A DNA stretch of 64,000 nt from Stemphylium vesicarium (taxonomy: Eukaryota; Ascomycota; Dothideomycetes; Pleosporales; Pleosporaceae). Shown piece after piece: positions 1 to 11,163 of the stretch. Under the pieces are notes generated by a model that did not search any database, was not told where the DNA came from, and saw only the letters and a program-made list of their open reading frames with translations. The translations under genes and the position numbers were made by a program. The stretch spans positions 1 through 64,000 of the forward strand of contig QXCR01000138.1 in NCBI GenBank assembly GCA_004380135.1, read 5' to 3'. Position 1 is the first letter of the stretch, and each line of letters begins with the position of its first letter.

Positions 1-956
1 CATCCTGGGATCCCATAGAGCCATAGTCGCGACGCTGCACTTGCCTTCCATTTAGTGAAGCTTGCGGTGTCTAGCAGCCAAAGTCCAGTCTTAGCCTGCC
101 GCTGCTTGTGCGCTTTGTGGTAGTTTGTGGACGGATCAGGAGCCGAAAGCCAGCTGTAGATTTTGCCACGCCTCTCTTCTTGACCTCGACTGCGAAGCTC
201 GGTACTGTTCGTAAAAGCACCTGCGACGTCCTCGGAAGCAACCTCTATCTCCTTCTTTAGTCGCTTTAGTGCCTTCTCTTTGCCTTCGCCGTAGATCAGA
301 GGTAGATGAATGTCGAATATGCCGAACAGACAATACGCTCCATCTTCTTCCTCTGTCGTCTGCCGATTCGCTGCCCAAGAGAAACGCTTGGCAACGTCGA
401 ACTCGGACATGTCGCTCCCTAACAAAGCTTTGAAAGGGATTCCTGTGACATCGTGTATGGTGTGCTTGAGCGACTCCTTGTCACCCAGCCGCGCTCCATT
501 TTTAGAGAAGAACTCGACGGACTGGGGAGCAAGAAGTTCCTGGAGAGTCCAGCCTCGGTTAAACCACCTGCTCTGCTTGAACGCTGACTCGCCATCACCT
601 TCCAAAGTGTCGTTCTCGACGTCTGAAAGGAAGACATAACAACTTTTGGCGTTCTGGTACCACCGGAACATAGAGTTAATCGCTTTTGACAGTTCCGAGT
701 TGTTTGCCTTGTCGATGCAGCAGGTGTCCACCCAGAAGTAGTCCAGGCCGTCTCGCTCAGCCTGTTGCGCGCAGAAGCGAATCTTCCGATATCCCTCCTT
801 GCTTTGTACGTTTTCTATATCTTTCAGATCATCAAAGACCACTTCCTGCTCCCCCCAGGTGTGCGAGAGGATCGCATAGGGAGGAATCTCTTCGCGACGG
901 ATAATGTCCTTCGTCCATCCAAGCGTCCCGTCGCTTGCGGTGTACAGCAGTCGCAT
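1..956 (-). CDS. HET-NACHT NLR-type receptor, N-terminal part (runs off window)
   Basis: The minus strand reads from ATG at 956 to the window edge without a stop (318 codons). The first ~190 residues form a heterokaryon-incompatibility (HET) domain, with YAILSHTWGEQEVVF, YFWVDTCCIDK and RWFNRGWTLQELLAP. The next part has the linker seen in HET-D/E-type proteins (KIYSWLSAPDPS, then RQAKTGLWLL). The last codons read LWLYGIPG, which looks like the start of a NACHT Walker A loop, so the nucleotide-binding domain and any C-terminal repeats lie outside the window. HET domains trigger cell death after non-self recognition in ascomycetes; the role of this member is inferred from family. The GC-rich coding sequence shows no stops or RIP-like decay. 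Confidence 0.9.
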   Translation of the reverse strand, partial: MRLLYTASDGTLGWTKDIIRREEIPPYAILSHTWGEQEVVFDDLKDIENVQSKEGYRKIRFCAQQAERDGLDYFWVDTCCIDKANNSELSKAINSMFRWYQNAKSCYVFLSDVENDTLEGDGESAFKQSRWFNRGWTLQELLAPQSVEFFSKNGARLGDKESLKHTIHDVTGIPFKALLGSDMSEFDVAKRFSWAANRQTTEEEDGAYCLFGIFDIHLPLIYGEGKEKALKRLKKEIEVASEDVAGAFTNSTELRSRGQEERRGKIYSWLSAPDPSTNYHKAHKQRQAKTGLWLLDTASFTKWKASAASRLWLYGIPG

Positions 957-1688
957 CAGGTCTTGTATACGTTTGTCTGCGCGAGCGGTAGAAGGGGGCC
1001 TCGGGGCCTTAAAACAGGCTGACGGAATCGACGGCGCACAGCGGCTCGTTCGCGTAGGGCGTGGCTATTGGTTTTGTTGCGAGTACTAAGTAACGATTTG
1101 TTAAATCAGAGGTGAGAAAGATTGGCCTCCTCGTTGTTGGGGCAGGCTGCATCTCCTGCACCCAGGGCAGAAGGCGCAGCCCGCCTGCGCTGTGATGTTA
1201 GGCTAGCTGGACAAGGCTGACAACACATGATCGCGCGACAGCCACCGTGCTGCAAACCGAGAAGCAGTTATTGCCTAAGGACGCGATCTAACAGTGCAGA
1301 AAGCACGAGTTACGGACCGTCGTTTAATGTAAGAGGATGTTAAGATGTCTGTGCAGCGCGTGCTGGTTCGTGCAAGTACACACTGGCCACAGGGAATTTG
1401 TGCCACTAACTATCGTGGGCTCGGAACGCAACGCAGCGACGATAGCGTCAAGAACAACCCAGAACATTTTAAGCGACGCATTTGTCTAACGCCAGCAAAA
1501 CTACGTTCACGCAGCCTGCGCCTACCTAATCGCGACCTAAAACTCAAGCAGGAAACAGAGTACCCTCACTCACAACAGCGCGGTCGTAGATGCTGCTAGC
1601 ATGCGCCCCGCCTATTTTAAGAGGCGTACGGGACTAGCATAGCGCCGTATTCTTTACGATAGAATACAGCGGGCGACAAGTGCGCCAA
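957..1688. other. intergenic, upstream of HET gene
   Basis: No convincing gene. Short open frames here have no recognisable motif or fungal codon character. It presumably includes the promoter of the HET-NACHT gene. Confidence 0.5.
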
Positions 1689-2119
1689 GGCTGACGTGAT
1701 TTGTCCCCAAGTTTTTGAGATTTGTCCCCAACCAAAGTACCGAAAATAGCAACTTTTGCACTGCACAATCCAAATTCACTACACGCATAAGTGTAATTTT
1801 TATCTCTGAAGCCATAGATACGTCTCGCATACTTAAAAGTACCTCTTGCCTACTTTTTATAAATTCTGATAGCGATGGGAGCGAGCTGACTGGAGTTGAA
1901 GTTGACGAGAAGCTACCAACGTCAACATGCAATTAAACCATAACGTGGACTAATTAGAGGCTTAGAATTCTTAAGGAAGCTGCGCGAGACCTAAACGTAA
2001 GTTATTACGTTCAATCATTCACTTATATCTTTGCTGGCGTTGAGTTGTGTGCATGTAAAACGATTCGGTACTTTGGTTGGGGACAAATCTCAAAAACTTG
2101 GGGACAAATCTCAGCAGCC
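1689..2119. mobile_element. MITE with 47-bp perfect terminal inverted repeats
   Basis: Positions 1698-1744 are the exact reverse complement of 2064-2110. Pairing continues with mismatches out to 1689 and 2119. Each arm contains the sub-repeat TTTGTCCCCAA twice, spaced by about 10 bp. The ~320-bp core is AT-rich and carries only short frames on both strands. No clear target duplication is visible, so the exact ends are uncertain. Size and structure fit a non-autonomous DNA transposon; the superfamily is unknown. Confidence 0.8.
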
Positions 2120-2432
2120 CGGCCTTTTTGTACCGTTACATTATTGCGGTAGAGCTTGGCGGCGGGGTACAGTAGCTCCTGCAGGCTGCAGCCAATCTAC
2201 GGCACCGATGATGCAGGCGCCGCCAACAGCTCAAACTCACCAACTTTCCACTCCATAAAATAGTAATGAATAGGGAAAAGAGCTAGAACCGCATAAGCAA
2301 TGTACGATACAAGAAGAAGTGAAAGTTTCGAACTAGCGCGCGCGCAAACGCATAGGCGTTGTTGTTTTCCCTAAGTCACCCTGTTTCGACACAATAGAAT
2401 TGAACACCCGAAGCTCTTCCTCACGAACTCGC
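2120..2432. other. intergenic, 3' flank of the split CAP gene
   Basis: No gene seen. It holds the presumed 3' untranslated region of the CAP gene on the minus strand, including a short CG-rich run near 2337-2346. Confidence 0.4.
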
Positions 2433-2711
2433 CTATGCAAGATCGCAGCCCCAGATACCGTCGAACCACGCGCAGCCAATCTTGGAGTAGTTGTCGGAGG
2501 TGAGGATCTCGGCGTGGCTGGTCTGGCCCTCGTACGCCCAGCCTTCGGACATGGTGGAGCAAACACCGTCGAGGCCGGGGAGAGTGGGGATCTCGCAGAG
2601 CCATCCGCCAACGAAGACGGACAGGAAGGACTCCATGGTGTGCTTACCAGGAGCGAGAACTTGACCGTAGGTGCCGGGGTTGAGCTTGTGCGTCACGACA
2701 CCAGCGCTCGC

Positions 2712-2920
2712 TGTGAACGGTCTGTAGGTACTGTATTCCAGCTACCTAATCCAGATGCTATTTACAGTCGAGATGAAGGAAAGGAGAGAAAAGTAGGTAG
2801 CCATCCCGCTTTGTTTGGGTTGGCGCACGGCCCGCGGGCTGCTAGGGGAAGGAGTAATAGAAGGAAGGAAGCGACTAGGCCGATAGCCTAGTTATGTGAC
2901 CTCAGGCTTAGCCCGTTATA
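2712..2920 (-). repeat. LTR (3' LTR in element orientation)
   Basis: It begins TGTGAACGG and ends GCCCGTTATA, where the other LTR ends GTTACA; the terminal CA has become TA. It aligns over its full length with 7924-8132. It abuts target-site copy CTCGC at 2707-2711. Confidence 0.92.
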
Positions 2921-2949
2921 TTACCCCTCTCTTTTCCTTTTAGCGCGTA

Positions 2950-5900
2950 GTTTAGTCTATTTCTTTTAAGCGTTAGTCTTAAGTATATTACTTATAGGCT
3001 CCTAAGTTAGCTTAGTATAGTCTACCTATTTTACGTATATCTCTTTAAATTCTTTCTTTCCTTACTTTATTATCTTTTCGTCTAAAATTTATTTAATAAG
3101 CTAGACTTCTTCTCTATCTACTAGTATAGGGCCTAGCTATATATCTCTAACTTTCTAGAATAGGAGGGGGTCGTTTAGTGCATATTATAGTAGGTTAACG
3201 TAAAAGACTAGGTATATCTTTCCTAGTATATTAAGTTAGTAAGAGTAAGAGTTAACCTAATATATAACTTAGTACTTTCTATATAGCTAGTCTAATTTCT
3301 TAGATAGTTATATTATCTTTACATTTCTAAGGTTTAAAAACACCTAGTCTCCCTCCTTATACTAAGGAGCAGCAGTTCTCGCCTTATTAGCCTAGTATTG
3401 CTGTTTCTCTTGCGTTATAGCTATTGCAGCTTGCGCCCACTCTATTGCATCTTGAAGTCTTTTAAGAAAGCCTTTAGCCAGTGCTTCGCCATCTTTCTTT
3501 AGCTAGTTCTAAATAGTTCGTTCCTCTACTAGCTAGATCAGCTCGTTGTGATATCCGTGCATAAAAAAGAAGGGACTTAGACTAGTAGATGAGGCCTTAC
3601 GGTTATTAATTGCTCCTATAATAATAGGTAAGAGTGCTAGCTAGTTTTCTTGCGTATACGTGGCCTAAATTCAAATCATCTTCTTAATCTCTTGGTTTAT
3701 TCGCTCTATCGCGCCGTCAGTTTGCGGGTGGTAGGCAGTTGACAGGCGTTGCTTAACGCTAAGGAGCTTACAGAAATGCCTCCAAAGGTCATAGACAAAT
3801 TATGGCCCTCTGTCGCTTGTAATTGCTATTGGAATACCGTGAACAGGATAATAGCGCTTAAAAAGTCGTTGTGCTACTACTTCTGCTAAGATATCGTGCA
3901 AGCCTTCTAGTTCAACTCCCTTTATTAGCCGATCAGTAACTACTATGCAGTTCCTTGCGTTGTCGCGTCTAGATAGCGGCAGGTTAGTAATAAAGTCAAT
4001 CGAAAGCTCTCCCCATATGCGTTCTAGGATTAGCATTAGTTTAAGGAGGCCCCTCTTTGTCTCTCTCTATATTGTGTTCCTTCCGCAAATCTCGCAATTA
4101 CGGACAAAGCGTCGCACGTCGCTTACTACACCTAACCAGAAGAACTGCCTCGATAAGATAGAGTAGGTGAGATCTCGTCCAGGGTAGCTAGTGATATGTG
4201 AATCATGAATATTTTGGATAATTCGCGCGCGGAGTGGTTTGTAGTCAGGGATCCATATCTAGTCTCGAAATCGCAATAGGCCTCTCTCATCTAGGGTGCA
4301 TTCTATAATGCTTACTAACTTCTCCTTCTATAGTTTAGTTGGGAGGTTCCGCTCCTTTTTTAATACTAGTGTAGTAAGCTCTTAATAAAGCTCGTCCTCT
4401 TAGCGGCTTCTATGCTATAGGTCTTGCATATCCTAATCTTTAAACATGCGTATTTCTTTCGTAAAGTCTATCTCCCTAGATAATAAAGACTAGATTTAGA
4501 CACTTCTTAAGTGCTTATTCTAGAAGAGACGGATAAATCGCGACTATACTCATTCATCGTCGTAGTTAGTAGGAAGGTCTTATTCTTGTCGTGATAGGGC
4601 GTTAGGTTTTCTTATAGTTTTCCTAGGCTTCTATTCTAGAGAGAAGTTAAATTATAAGAGAAATTCTAACTAGCGTACTTATCTTTTAGATAGTTATCGC
4701 TCTTAATAGAAGTATTAGAGGTTCTTATAGTTTATTAGAACTATAAACTTCTTAACTATACGTAGCTTAGGAGCCTACGCCTCTAAGTAATAAATAATAG
4801 TAAGGAGTTCTTTATTGTAAATTAGGTAATTAGCCTCTATTAGTAAGTGCTTCTTTAAATAGTAAGTAATAGATTGCTAGTTATTATTCTTATCCTTCTA
4901 TAGTAGTAGACTACTAGTTATATATCTTAAAGAGTTAGCCTCTACTAAAGTTTCTCTCTCTAGGTTAAAGTAACCTAGTATTAGTACTATAATAAGGAGT
5001 TCCTTAATACTTTTAAACGCTTAATTATAGGCTATATCCTAGTAAAAGGTTATCTCCTTCTTTATTAGGTTAATAAGCAGTTAGGTAAGGTCTAAGAACT
5101 CTAGAATAAAGACTTAATAGAAGTTAGCAAATCTAATAAATACTTAAATAGCCTTAACTATTATTAGTATAGCCTACTCGCGAATTATAATAATCTTTTT
5201 AGAGTTAACTTAGATACTAACTTCTACTTCTATAATATACCTAAGGTATTTAACTTATTTAGTCTTAAATTTATACTTATTAATATTAATCTATAGTCTA
5301 GTATCTATTAAGCGCTAAAAAATCTTTCTAACCTTCTACCTATAATCTTAGAGCGATCCTAAGGAATAGATTAAGATATTATTAACGTAGGCTAAAACAA
5401 AGTTATTAAGATAGTCCTATAGAATACTATTTACGTATCGTTAAAATACAGCTAGCGCTCCTATTAGGCCAAAGGGGGCTACCCGCTATTTAAATAGACC
5501 GTATCTTGTTTAGAAGGCTGTCTTCTATTCCTTACCTTAGGCTACACGGATCTTGTAGAAGGCTGCGATAACGTTAAGTTTTATAAACTATTTAGCTTTT
5601 ACTATATTCCTTAGTGTCTCTATAAATAGGGGTAATAGATAACGGTCCTTCCTAGTAATATTATTTAGGCCTTAATAATTAACGTAGAATTAAATACCTC
5701 CTCCTAGCTTTTTAACTATTAATACTAGCGTAGCTATAGGGGAATTACTTACTTAGATAAAGTCCTTATTAAGAAGCTCTATAAGTGTTTTCCTAAGTAC
5801 TAATAGCTCTTCTTAGCCTATACTATAAAGCGGGCCCTATAGAATAGTCTTCTTATTTCTATCTTAATCTTTTTTAATCTTAATATAAAGATTAACGCCT

Positions 5901-6800
5901 TTATAGTGCGGGGGAAGCTTCTTAGCTAAGAAATAGTTAAAGGCTTTTAACTATTAATAGTATTTGACTAGGAGTTTTATTGCTAAGTCTAATCTTTAGC
6001 GCGGTTTCAAAGCCTTCTTAATGTCTACAATAGAGATGGCGAACACTCCAGTGTCAAGCGCGATACCGTCTCCTTTGTTCTTCCTGCGACTTCTCCTCAC
6101 ATCTGCCATAAATGCAGAAGCCATCACTTAAGTGACCTTTATTGGTGGTGGCTTGTACGACTCCTTCTTGTGGTTCCATACGCGTATGCCTGATACGCCA
6201 ATATCCAGGCAGCCTCGTTTGGCGGAAATCGTGACGTCGGCGTCCTCTAACCAAGGCTTTCCCAGAATTACGTCGTACGTCAGACTAGGTACGACGTAGA
6301 AGAAAACACGTTTCTGTTGGTGGCCGTCGATGTCTATCGAGGCGTAAGTGACTCTATCTAGGACAGTACTTGGCTCTGCGTTCTTCCCGGCTGCTTCCTC
6401 TAGCTGGCGTGGGGCTATCTTGATTGATGGCAGTCTTAGAGATCGAAAGAGTTGTTCGTTAATGGCGGAATAGTAAAGGCATCCTAAGTTAATAAGTCTA
6501 GTGACAAAGTCTATTTTATTTAGTCTAACGTCTACTATAAAGGGATCGCTATCTATCTTTTGCTTTCTAGTCTCTTTCTATTCTTTCTAAGCTGCCGCGT
6601 GTTCCTATTGTTCTGCTTCAGGGTCTTCTGAATTCTCCTCTATAGCTGCTTTGGTGACTACTGTACTCTTCGCAGTCTTAACGCTGATATGAGTGGGTCG
6701 TAGTGCGGCTGCCAGTGGGCATGTAGCTATTCGGCAGTTGTTGCGGCCACATCGGAGACAGCGTCGGTCCTGTCGTCGAGCATCGATTTCCTCTTAGTTC
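2950..6800 (-). pseudogene. retrotransposon pol (protease, RT, integrase), RIP-decayed
   Basis: On the minus strand: a Cys-rich zinc-knuckle-like run (RCLRCGRNNCRIATC) near 6790-6720; the retropepsin-type tail TYDVILGKPWLEDADVTI near 6285-6230; an RT active-site segment near 5405-5372 reading FVLAYVNNIL where active elements have YVDD; and the integrase core at 4036-3800 (WGELSIDFITNLPLS, then IVVTDRLIKG and ITSDRGP). Many stops interrupt the frames. The protease and integrase stretches are less AT-rich than the RT/RNase H stretch, so decay is patchy. Confidence 0.82.
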
Positions 6801-7090
6801 ACCCATTTCGCCCGTTTCCCGAGAAGTTCTTAGTCCTTAGGTCGCCTAGAGGGGAACCCGTTTATATTAGCCTTACCATAGAGGCTAACAGCGTTCACTT
6901 AGGTAGTTGTAGGCTACGTAGGTTCCTATTCTATTATATTCTAGTAATTGCTATAGATAGTAGTATTAGCGTTAACTATTATTATTAGTGTTAGGGTAAG
7001 AGTGTATCTAGCTATATAGCCGCTACTTACGACTTTCTTCTTTATCTACTAACTATAGAGTTCTATGTCGTTACTTACGTCTACGCACTT

Positions 7091-7834
7091 CTAAGTAAAC
7101 CTAGCGTACGTGTTAGTATCGCTTCTAGAAAGGCCTACGAGGCAGTCTCTCATCTTATTACTAAGTGCGTTGCGGAGGTAGGATATCTTCGCGTCATCGT
7201 CCCATCCTTCAGCGTTGGCGTTGGCAATCTCTTTCTCAAAGCGAGGGTAGAAGGATATAAAGGTCTCGTCTTCTCGTTGGCGTATAGAGTGCAGATTCTG
7301 GATTGCTTTCTGCTTGCGGTTGCGTTCTCCATAGAGGAGTTCGAGTCGCTTAAGGAGTTGACAAGGGTTTGGCGATTCTTGTCTAAGCTGCATCTTATAG
7401 AAAGTTGTAACGTTTGTCTTTGCTGCTCCTTCAAGGCGCATGAAGATGTAGCGCAGCTAAGCCTTAAGGCTTCTAATAGCTAGGGTATCTTCTTTAATCT
7501 TACCTTCTATCTCTAGCTTCTATCCTCGCCATTGTAATTTGTTGCCACTGAACGTAGGAGGGTGAGGTAAGCTTGCACGAGGCTTCGAGGTAGGGTGAAT
7601 AGGCGCGTTGTCTGCTTTAGTGATTGGCGTCGTCGGCGTTGGCGTCCTTATGGCGTCTGCCCTGCGGCTAGGTAGTTGGAAAGACGTCTCCAACATCTTC
7701 ATCCTAGCACTTGTCTCTTTCTCTCTGTTGCTGATCTCTTCGATCTTCTGCAGTAGCTGCCTCAGCAGCTGGTTCGCTTCGTTTGCCGGCATGTGGGTGC
7801 CCTCAGCGGCGTCTGGCATGGCGGCGTCTGGCAT
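7091..7834 (-). pseudogene. retrotransposon gag, decayed
   Basis: The minus frame starts at 7834 (MPDAAMPDAAEGTHMP). It has a heptad-like stretch (LLQKIEEISNREKE) and the gag-like end of this segment (LPHPPTFSGNKLQWRG). After two in-frame stops, the first at 7520-7522, the same frame continues with the retrotransposon-gag core (FISFYPRFEKEIANANAEGW, then RNALSNKMRDCLVGL). Both stops fit single transitions (TGG or CAG to TAG). It encoded the capsid protein of the Ty3/Gypsy element. Confidence 0.8.
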
Positions 7835-7923
7835 GACGTCACTTTAACGTCCTTAGTATCTTTAGTATCTTCGGTATCTTTAGTATCTTTAGTATCTTTA
7901 GTAACTTTAAGATCTTAACTATA

Positions 7924-8132
7924 TATAAATAGTCTATAGGTACTATATTCTAGCTACCTAATCTAGATGCTATTTACAGTCGAGATGAAGGAAAGGAGAG
8001 GAAAGTGGGTGGCCATCCCGCTTTGTTTGGGTTGGCGCACGGCCCGCGGGCTGCTGGGGGAAGGAGTGATAGAAGGAAGGAAGCGACTAGGCCGATGGCC
8101 TAGTCATGTGACCTCGGGCTCAGCCCGTTACA
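7924..8132 (-). repeat. LTR (5' LTR in element orientation)
   Basis: 209 bp, the same length as 2712-2920. Its first bases read TATAAATAG against TGTGAACGG in the other copy, all transition changes. It ends GTTACA, followed by target-site copy CTCGC at 8133-8137. Confidence 0.92.
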
Positions 8133-8479
8133 CTCGCGGTTACACAGTTCAACGCGTTTATCTCGAGCTCGGCGGAGCTCGCAAGCTCCTTCAGGCCCAA
8201 CTTCGCGCGCCACTCGGAAATGATGCCGATGTAGGTATCACCACCGGAAGGAGGAGAAACGGACGCAGATGGGGCGGCGGCAGTAGTGGTAGGAGCCTCG
8301 CTGGTTGGCGCAGGGGGTGCAACGTAAATGGACGTGCTGGTAGGCTTGACGGTGTGGACAACGGTCTCAACGACTACGTGGACATTCTTGACCTCCTTGT
8401 GCTGGTATTGACCGTAGGAAGGATGGGCGAGAGCAGAGCCAGCAAGAGCAGCAACGGAGAGAGCGACAGCGGAACGCAT

Positions 8480-9159
8480 CTTGATGGTTGTTAGTTTGAC
8501 TTGGTGAGTGATAGAGTCTGGACTGGGTATGGACAGGTAGGTTTGACGGAACGGTTTTCTGGTTTGTAGATTGCTGAAAGAACGAGTTGATGCCGAAGGG
8601 CGGTAGAGAACGTGGTGTCAGAGATTGACTGTGTAGTAAGTGAATGAATGAATGTCGAAACCGGGAAGTCGCAGACCTGGAGTAAAGAAGGTCTCAATAG
8701 ACGAGGGAATGGACTACATTTATACAATGCCGCACTAACACGGAAACAAGCGCTGTGCAGCGGACATGGGCTGCGAAATAAAAGCGAGCGCCATCGTAGC
8801 CTGCCACTGATGTCCCACTGTCACTTTGTGAAGCGTTTTCGTTGCATTCGAGCAGCTCATTACTAAATTGCATGGTCTCCTGCCTACAGTACCCTCTTTT
8901 ACCTTTGCTCGAGCCTTTTCTCACTAGTCTACGTCGCCTCCACGCTAAAACGTTTTCAGTTATTTTTTTCAAGTATTTATATTCGCAGTTTTGACGATTA
9001 CTCCTAAGTATCTCGACCGCCAACTTGCCCGTTTGACGCAACTTGTCGCTTAACTCAAATCTACTTTCATCTTGAGCTTTGGCAGTCAACCAAAGCCGCG
9101 ACTTGTACCTGCACTAACCTACGCCACTAGCGACATCACAAGGACGCGCCCCGCCAACA
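8480..9159. other. divergent intergenic region between CAP gene and chitinase
   Basis: It should hold the promoter of the CAP gene (minus) and of the chitinase (plus). Pyrimidine-rich tracts precede both starts. A weak minus frame at 8694-9089 has no domain signal and was not called. Confidence 0.5.
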
Positions 9160-10637
9160 ATGCTCCTCAGGGGAGTCGCAACCTTATTTTCTCTCTCTAT
9201 ACTCATTCAGGCCGCTCCAAATCCGCAGACTGCCAACGACACTATAGCCTCCTCAGCTGTGACGGGTTACAAGAACGTCGCCTACTTTGTCAACTGGGTT
9301 GGTTTCGCTTAACAAAAAATGTTCAAGATCTACTTTACTGACAATAAATACAGGCCATCTATGGTCGTAACTTCAACCCTCAAGATCTTCCAGGCCAAGA
9401 ACTTACTCACGTTATTTACGCCTTCGCTAATGTTCGACCAGAGACTGGTGAAGTCTACTTGACAGACACTTGGTCTGATACTGACAAGCACTACCCTACC
9501 GACTCCTGGAATGATGTCGGCATCAACGTCTACGGGTGTGCCAAGCAGCTGTTTCTGCTCAAGAAGCAGAACCGCAAGCTCAAGGTGCTCTTATCGATTG
9601 GCGGATGGACCTACTCTGCCAACTTTGCAGCACCAGCGTCAACACCGAAGGGTCGGGAAACCTTTGCGAGTAGTGCGATCAAGATACTCGCGGACCTTGG
9701 TTTCGATGGTCTTGATGTTGACTGGGAGTATCCCGCCAACGAAGCACAGGCTAATGACATGGTCTCCCTTCTTGCAGAGACTCGGCGACAACTTAACGAT
9801 TACTCGACCCAGTACGCCAACAACCAACATTTACTTCTTACCATTGCATCGCCTGCTGGGCCTGCCAACTATAATAGGATGAAGCTCGCCGCTATGGACA
9901 AATACCTCGACTTTTGGAACCTCGTAAGTATTAATTCCTCGTAATCTTCATGTCTTCCGTCCATGTTGACAGTTGCGCAGATGGCGTACGACTACTCCGG
10001 CTCCTCGGACACTAACGCCGGCCACAACGCTAACTTCTACCCCTCCCCCTCAGACCCCTCTTCCACGCCTTTCAGCACAAAGAAGGCGCTGGACGACTAC
10101 ATCTCCGCCGGCGTGCCTGCCAACAAAATCGTGCTCGGTATGCCGCTGTACGGACGCTCCTTCACCCAGACCGATGGCCCGGGAAGGCCGTTCCAGGGTG
10201 TAGGGCAGGGGACGTGGGAAGCGGGGATCTATGATTATAAAGCGCTGCCTCAGGTTGATGCAAAGGTTACTGAGGATTTGGACCTAGTAGCGAGCTGGAG
10301 CTATAATGCTGCGAAGTGCGAGATGATCAGCTATGACACGCCCGCCATCATCACTAAGAAAGCCCAACTCGTTCAACGGCAGGGTTTGGGTGGGGGCATG
10401 TGGTGGGAGAGCTCAACTGATAAGAAGGGTGCTGATAGTTTAATTTCTACGGTACGTATTTTTTTCTTTCCTAGTGGTTGATTTGGGGGGGACGGGAGGA
10501 GAGGAGTGCAATGCTAACGACATAAAAAGTTCGTCAACAATATCGGCGGTATCGGTGCGTTAGATCAGAGTGCGAATTTGCTGAGCTTTCCGCAGAGCAA
10601 GTATGAGAATCTGAGGGGAGGGTTTCCTAACAACTAG
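9160..10637 (+). CDS. GH18 chitinase, secreted
   Basis: Four exons: 9160-9297, 9354-9923, 9981-10451, 10530-10637; all introns are GT-AG (56, 57 and 78 bp) and the product is 428 aa. Residues 1-19 are a signal peptide ([19 protein letters not shown]). The family 18 fold follows: [15 protein letters not shown], the strand [13 protein letters not shown], and the catalytic [10 protein letters not shown] whose Glu is the proton donor. Then come [24 protein letters not shown] and the C-terminal [13 protein letters not shown]. It hydrolyses chitin outside the cell, in wall remodelling or nutrition. There is no chitin-binding module. Start and splice sites agree with family alignment as I know it. 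The gene looks intact. Confidence 0.96.
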
Positions 10638-11163
10638 AGCCCATTTCTCGGTTCTTCGAAGACCGTGTTCTCAGACTAGGCTTTTGCCAGTGGTTCTAGG
10701 GAGCTTTACAATGCTGACCGAAAACGGTTTCCGGTTCGTGTATATTACTTGTTCTCAACACCGTACTTACTCAACTTTACCGCGAACTGACTTTGCTGGT
10801 TTTGTAGCCTATGTAATATCTTAATTACATAGCAGGTTATTAACTAATGCATTAGTAAGTTAGCTAATTAGGCATTATTAGAGCTTTCTTGCTGTGCGAC
10901 CTGCCAGTTGTGGTGTAATTTACGTGACGGTTAAGATAGCTTCGACTTAAGGGAGTACAAGATCGATCTTTTGCTCCGCAACAATTAAATGTACTTTTAG
11001 CACAGGTTATGCTAACAACAGCTCCTTTATTAAGTCGACTAATTTAGCTTACGAATTCCCACCAACGCTGCTTCCTTTGCCTCCTTCTGCAGTCTAACTA
11101 TGTCTACTTTATGTATGATTACATCTATCTTCACTTGTGAAAGGTTAACTACGTGACATGGCC
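10638..11163. other. intergenic between convergent chitinase and PAQR genes
   Basis: AT-rich 3' flank of both genes. It contains an imperfect palindrome near 10807-10832 (CTATGTAAT...ATTACATAG). No gene seen. Confidence 0.5.

Larger units (their letters stand above)
2712..8132 (-). mobile_element. Ty3/Gypsy LTR retrotransposon, RIP-mutated, 5421 bp
   Basis: Two 209-bp LTRs (2712-2920 and 7924-8132) and a 5-bp target duplication CTCGC define the element. Transcription direction is minus: gag near 7834-7091, zinc-knuckle region near 6790-6720, protease near 6420-6200, reverse transcriptase around 5900-5000, integrase core near 4036-3800. The PR-RT-IN order is that of Ty3/Gypsy. LTR differences are C/T or G/A transitions, and much of the interior is AT-rich with many TAG/TAA triplets, as after repeat-induced point mutation. 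No intact polyprotein remains, so it is non-autonomous today. Confidence 0.93.
2433..8479 (-). pseudogene. secreted CAP (PR-1/SCP-like) protein gene split by an LTR retrotransposon
   Basis: The 5' half lies at 8479-8133. It starts with MRSAVALSVAALAGSALA (signal peptide), then a Pro/Thr/Ser-rich linker, then the beginning of a CAP domain (GIISEWRAKLGLKEL). The 3' half lies at 2711-2433: HKLNPGTYGQVLAPG, NYSKIGCAWFDGIWGCDLA, stop. The halves are separated by the element at 2712-8132. The insertion duplicated CTCGC (2707-2711 and 8133-8137); with one copy removed the halves are in phase, giving 207 codons, a usual length for fungal CAP proteins. No other lesion is visible, so the insertion appears to be the only break. 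CAP proteins are secreted and bind sterols or lipids in yeast; some fungal ones act in virulence. As it stands, translation ends a few codons into the LTR. Confidence 0.9.

Noticed and set aside
1345..1599. 84-codon plus frame with ATG
   Set aside because: Composition and content show no sign of a conserved protein; lies in plain intergenic DNA.
2400..2891. Plus-strand frames over the CAP gene and LTR
   Set aside because: Antisense of real coding sequence and LTR; the motifs are all on the minus strand.
8694..9089. 131-codon minus frame upstream of the chitinase
   Set aside because: No domain, odd composition, and it overlaps the divergent promoter region.
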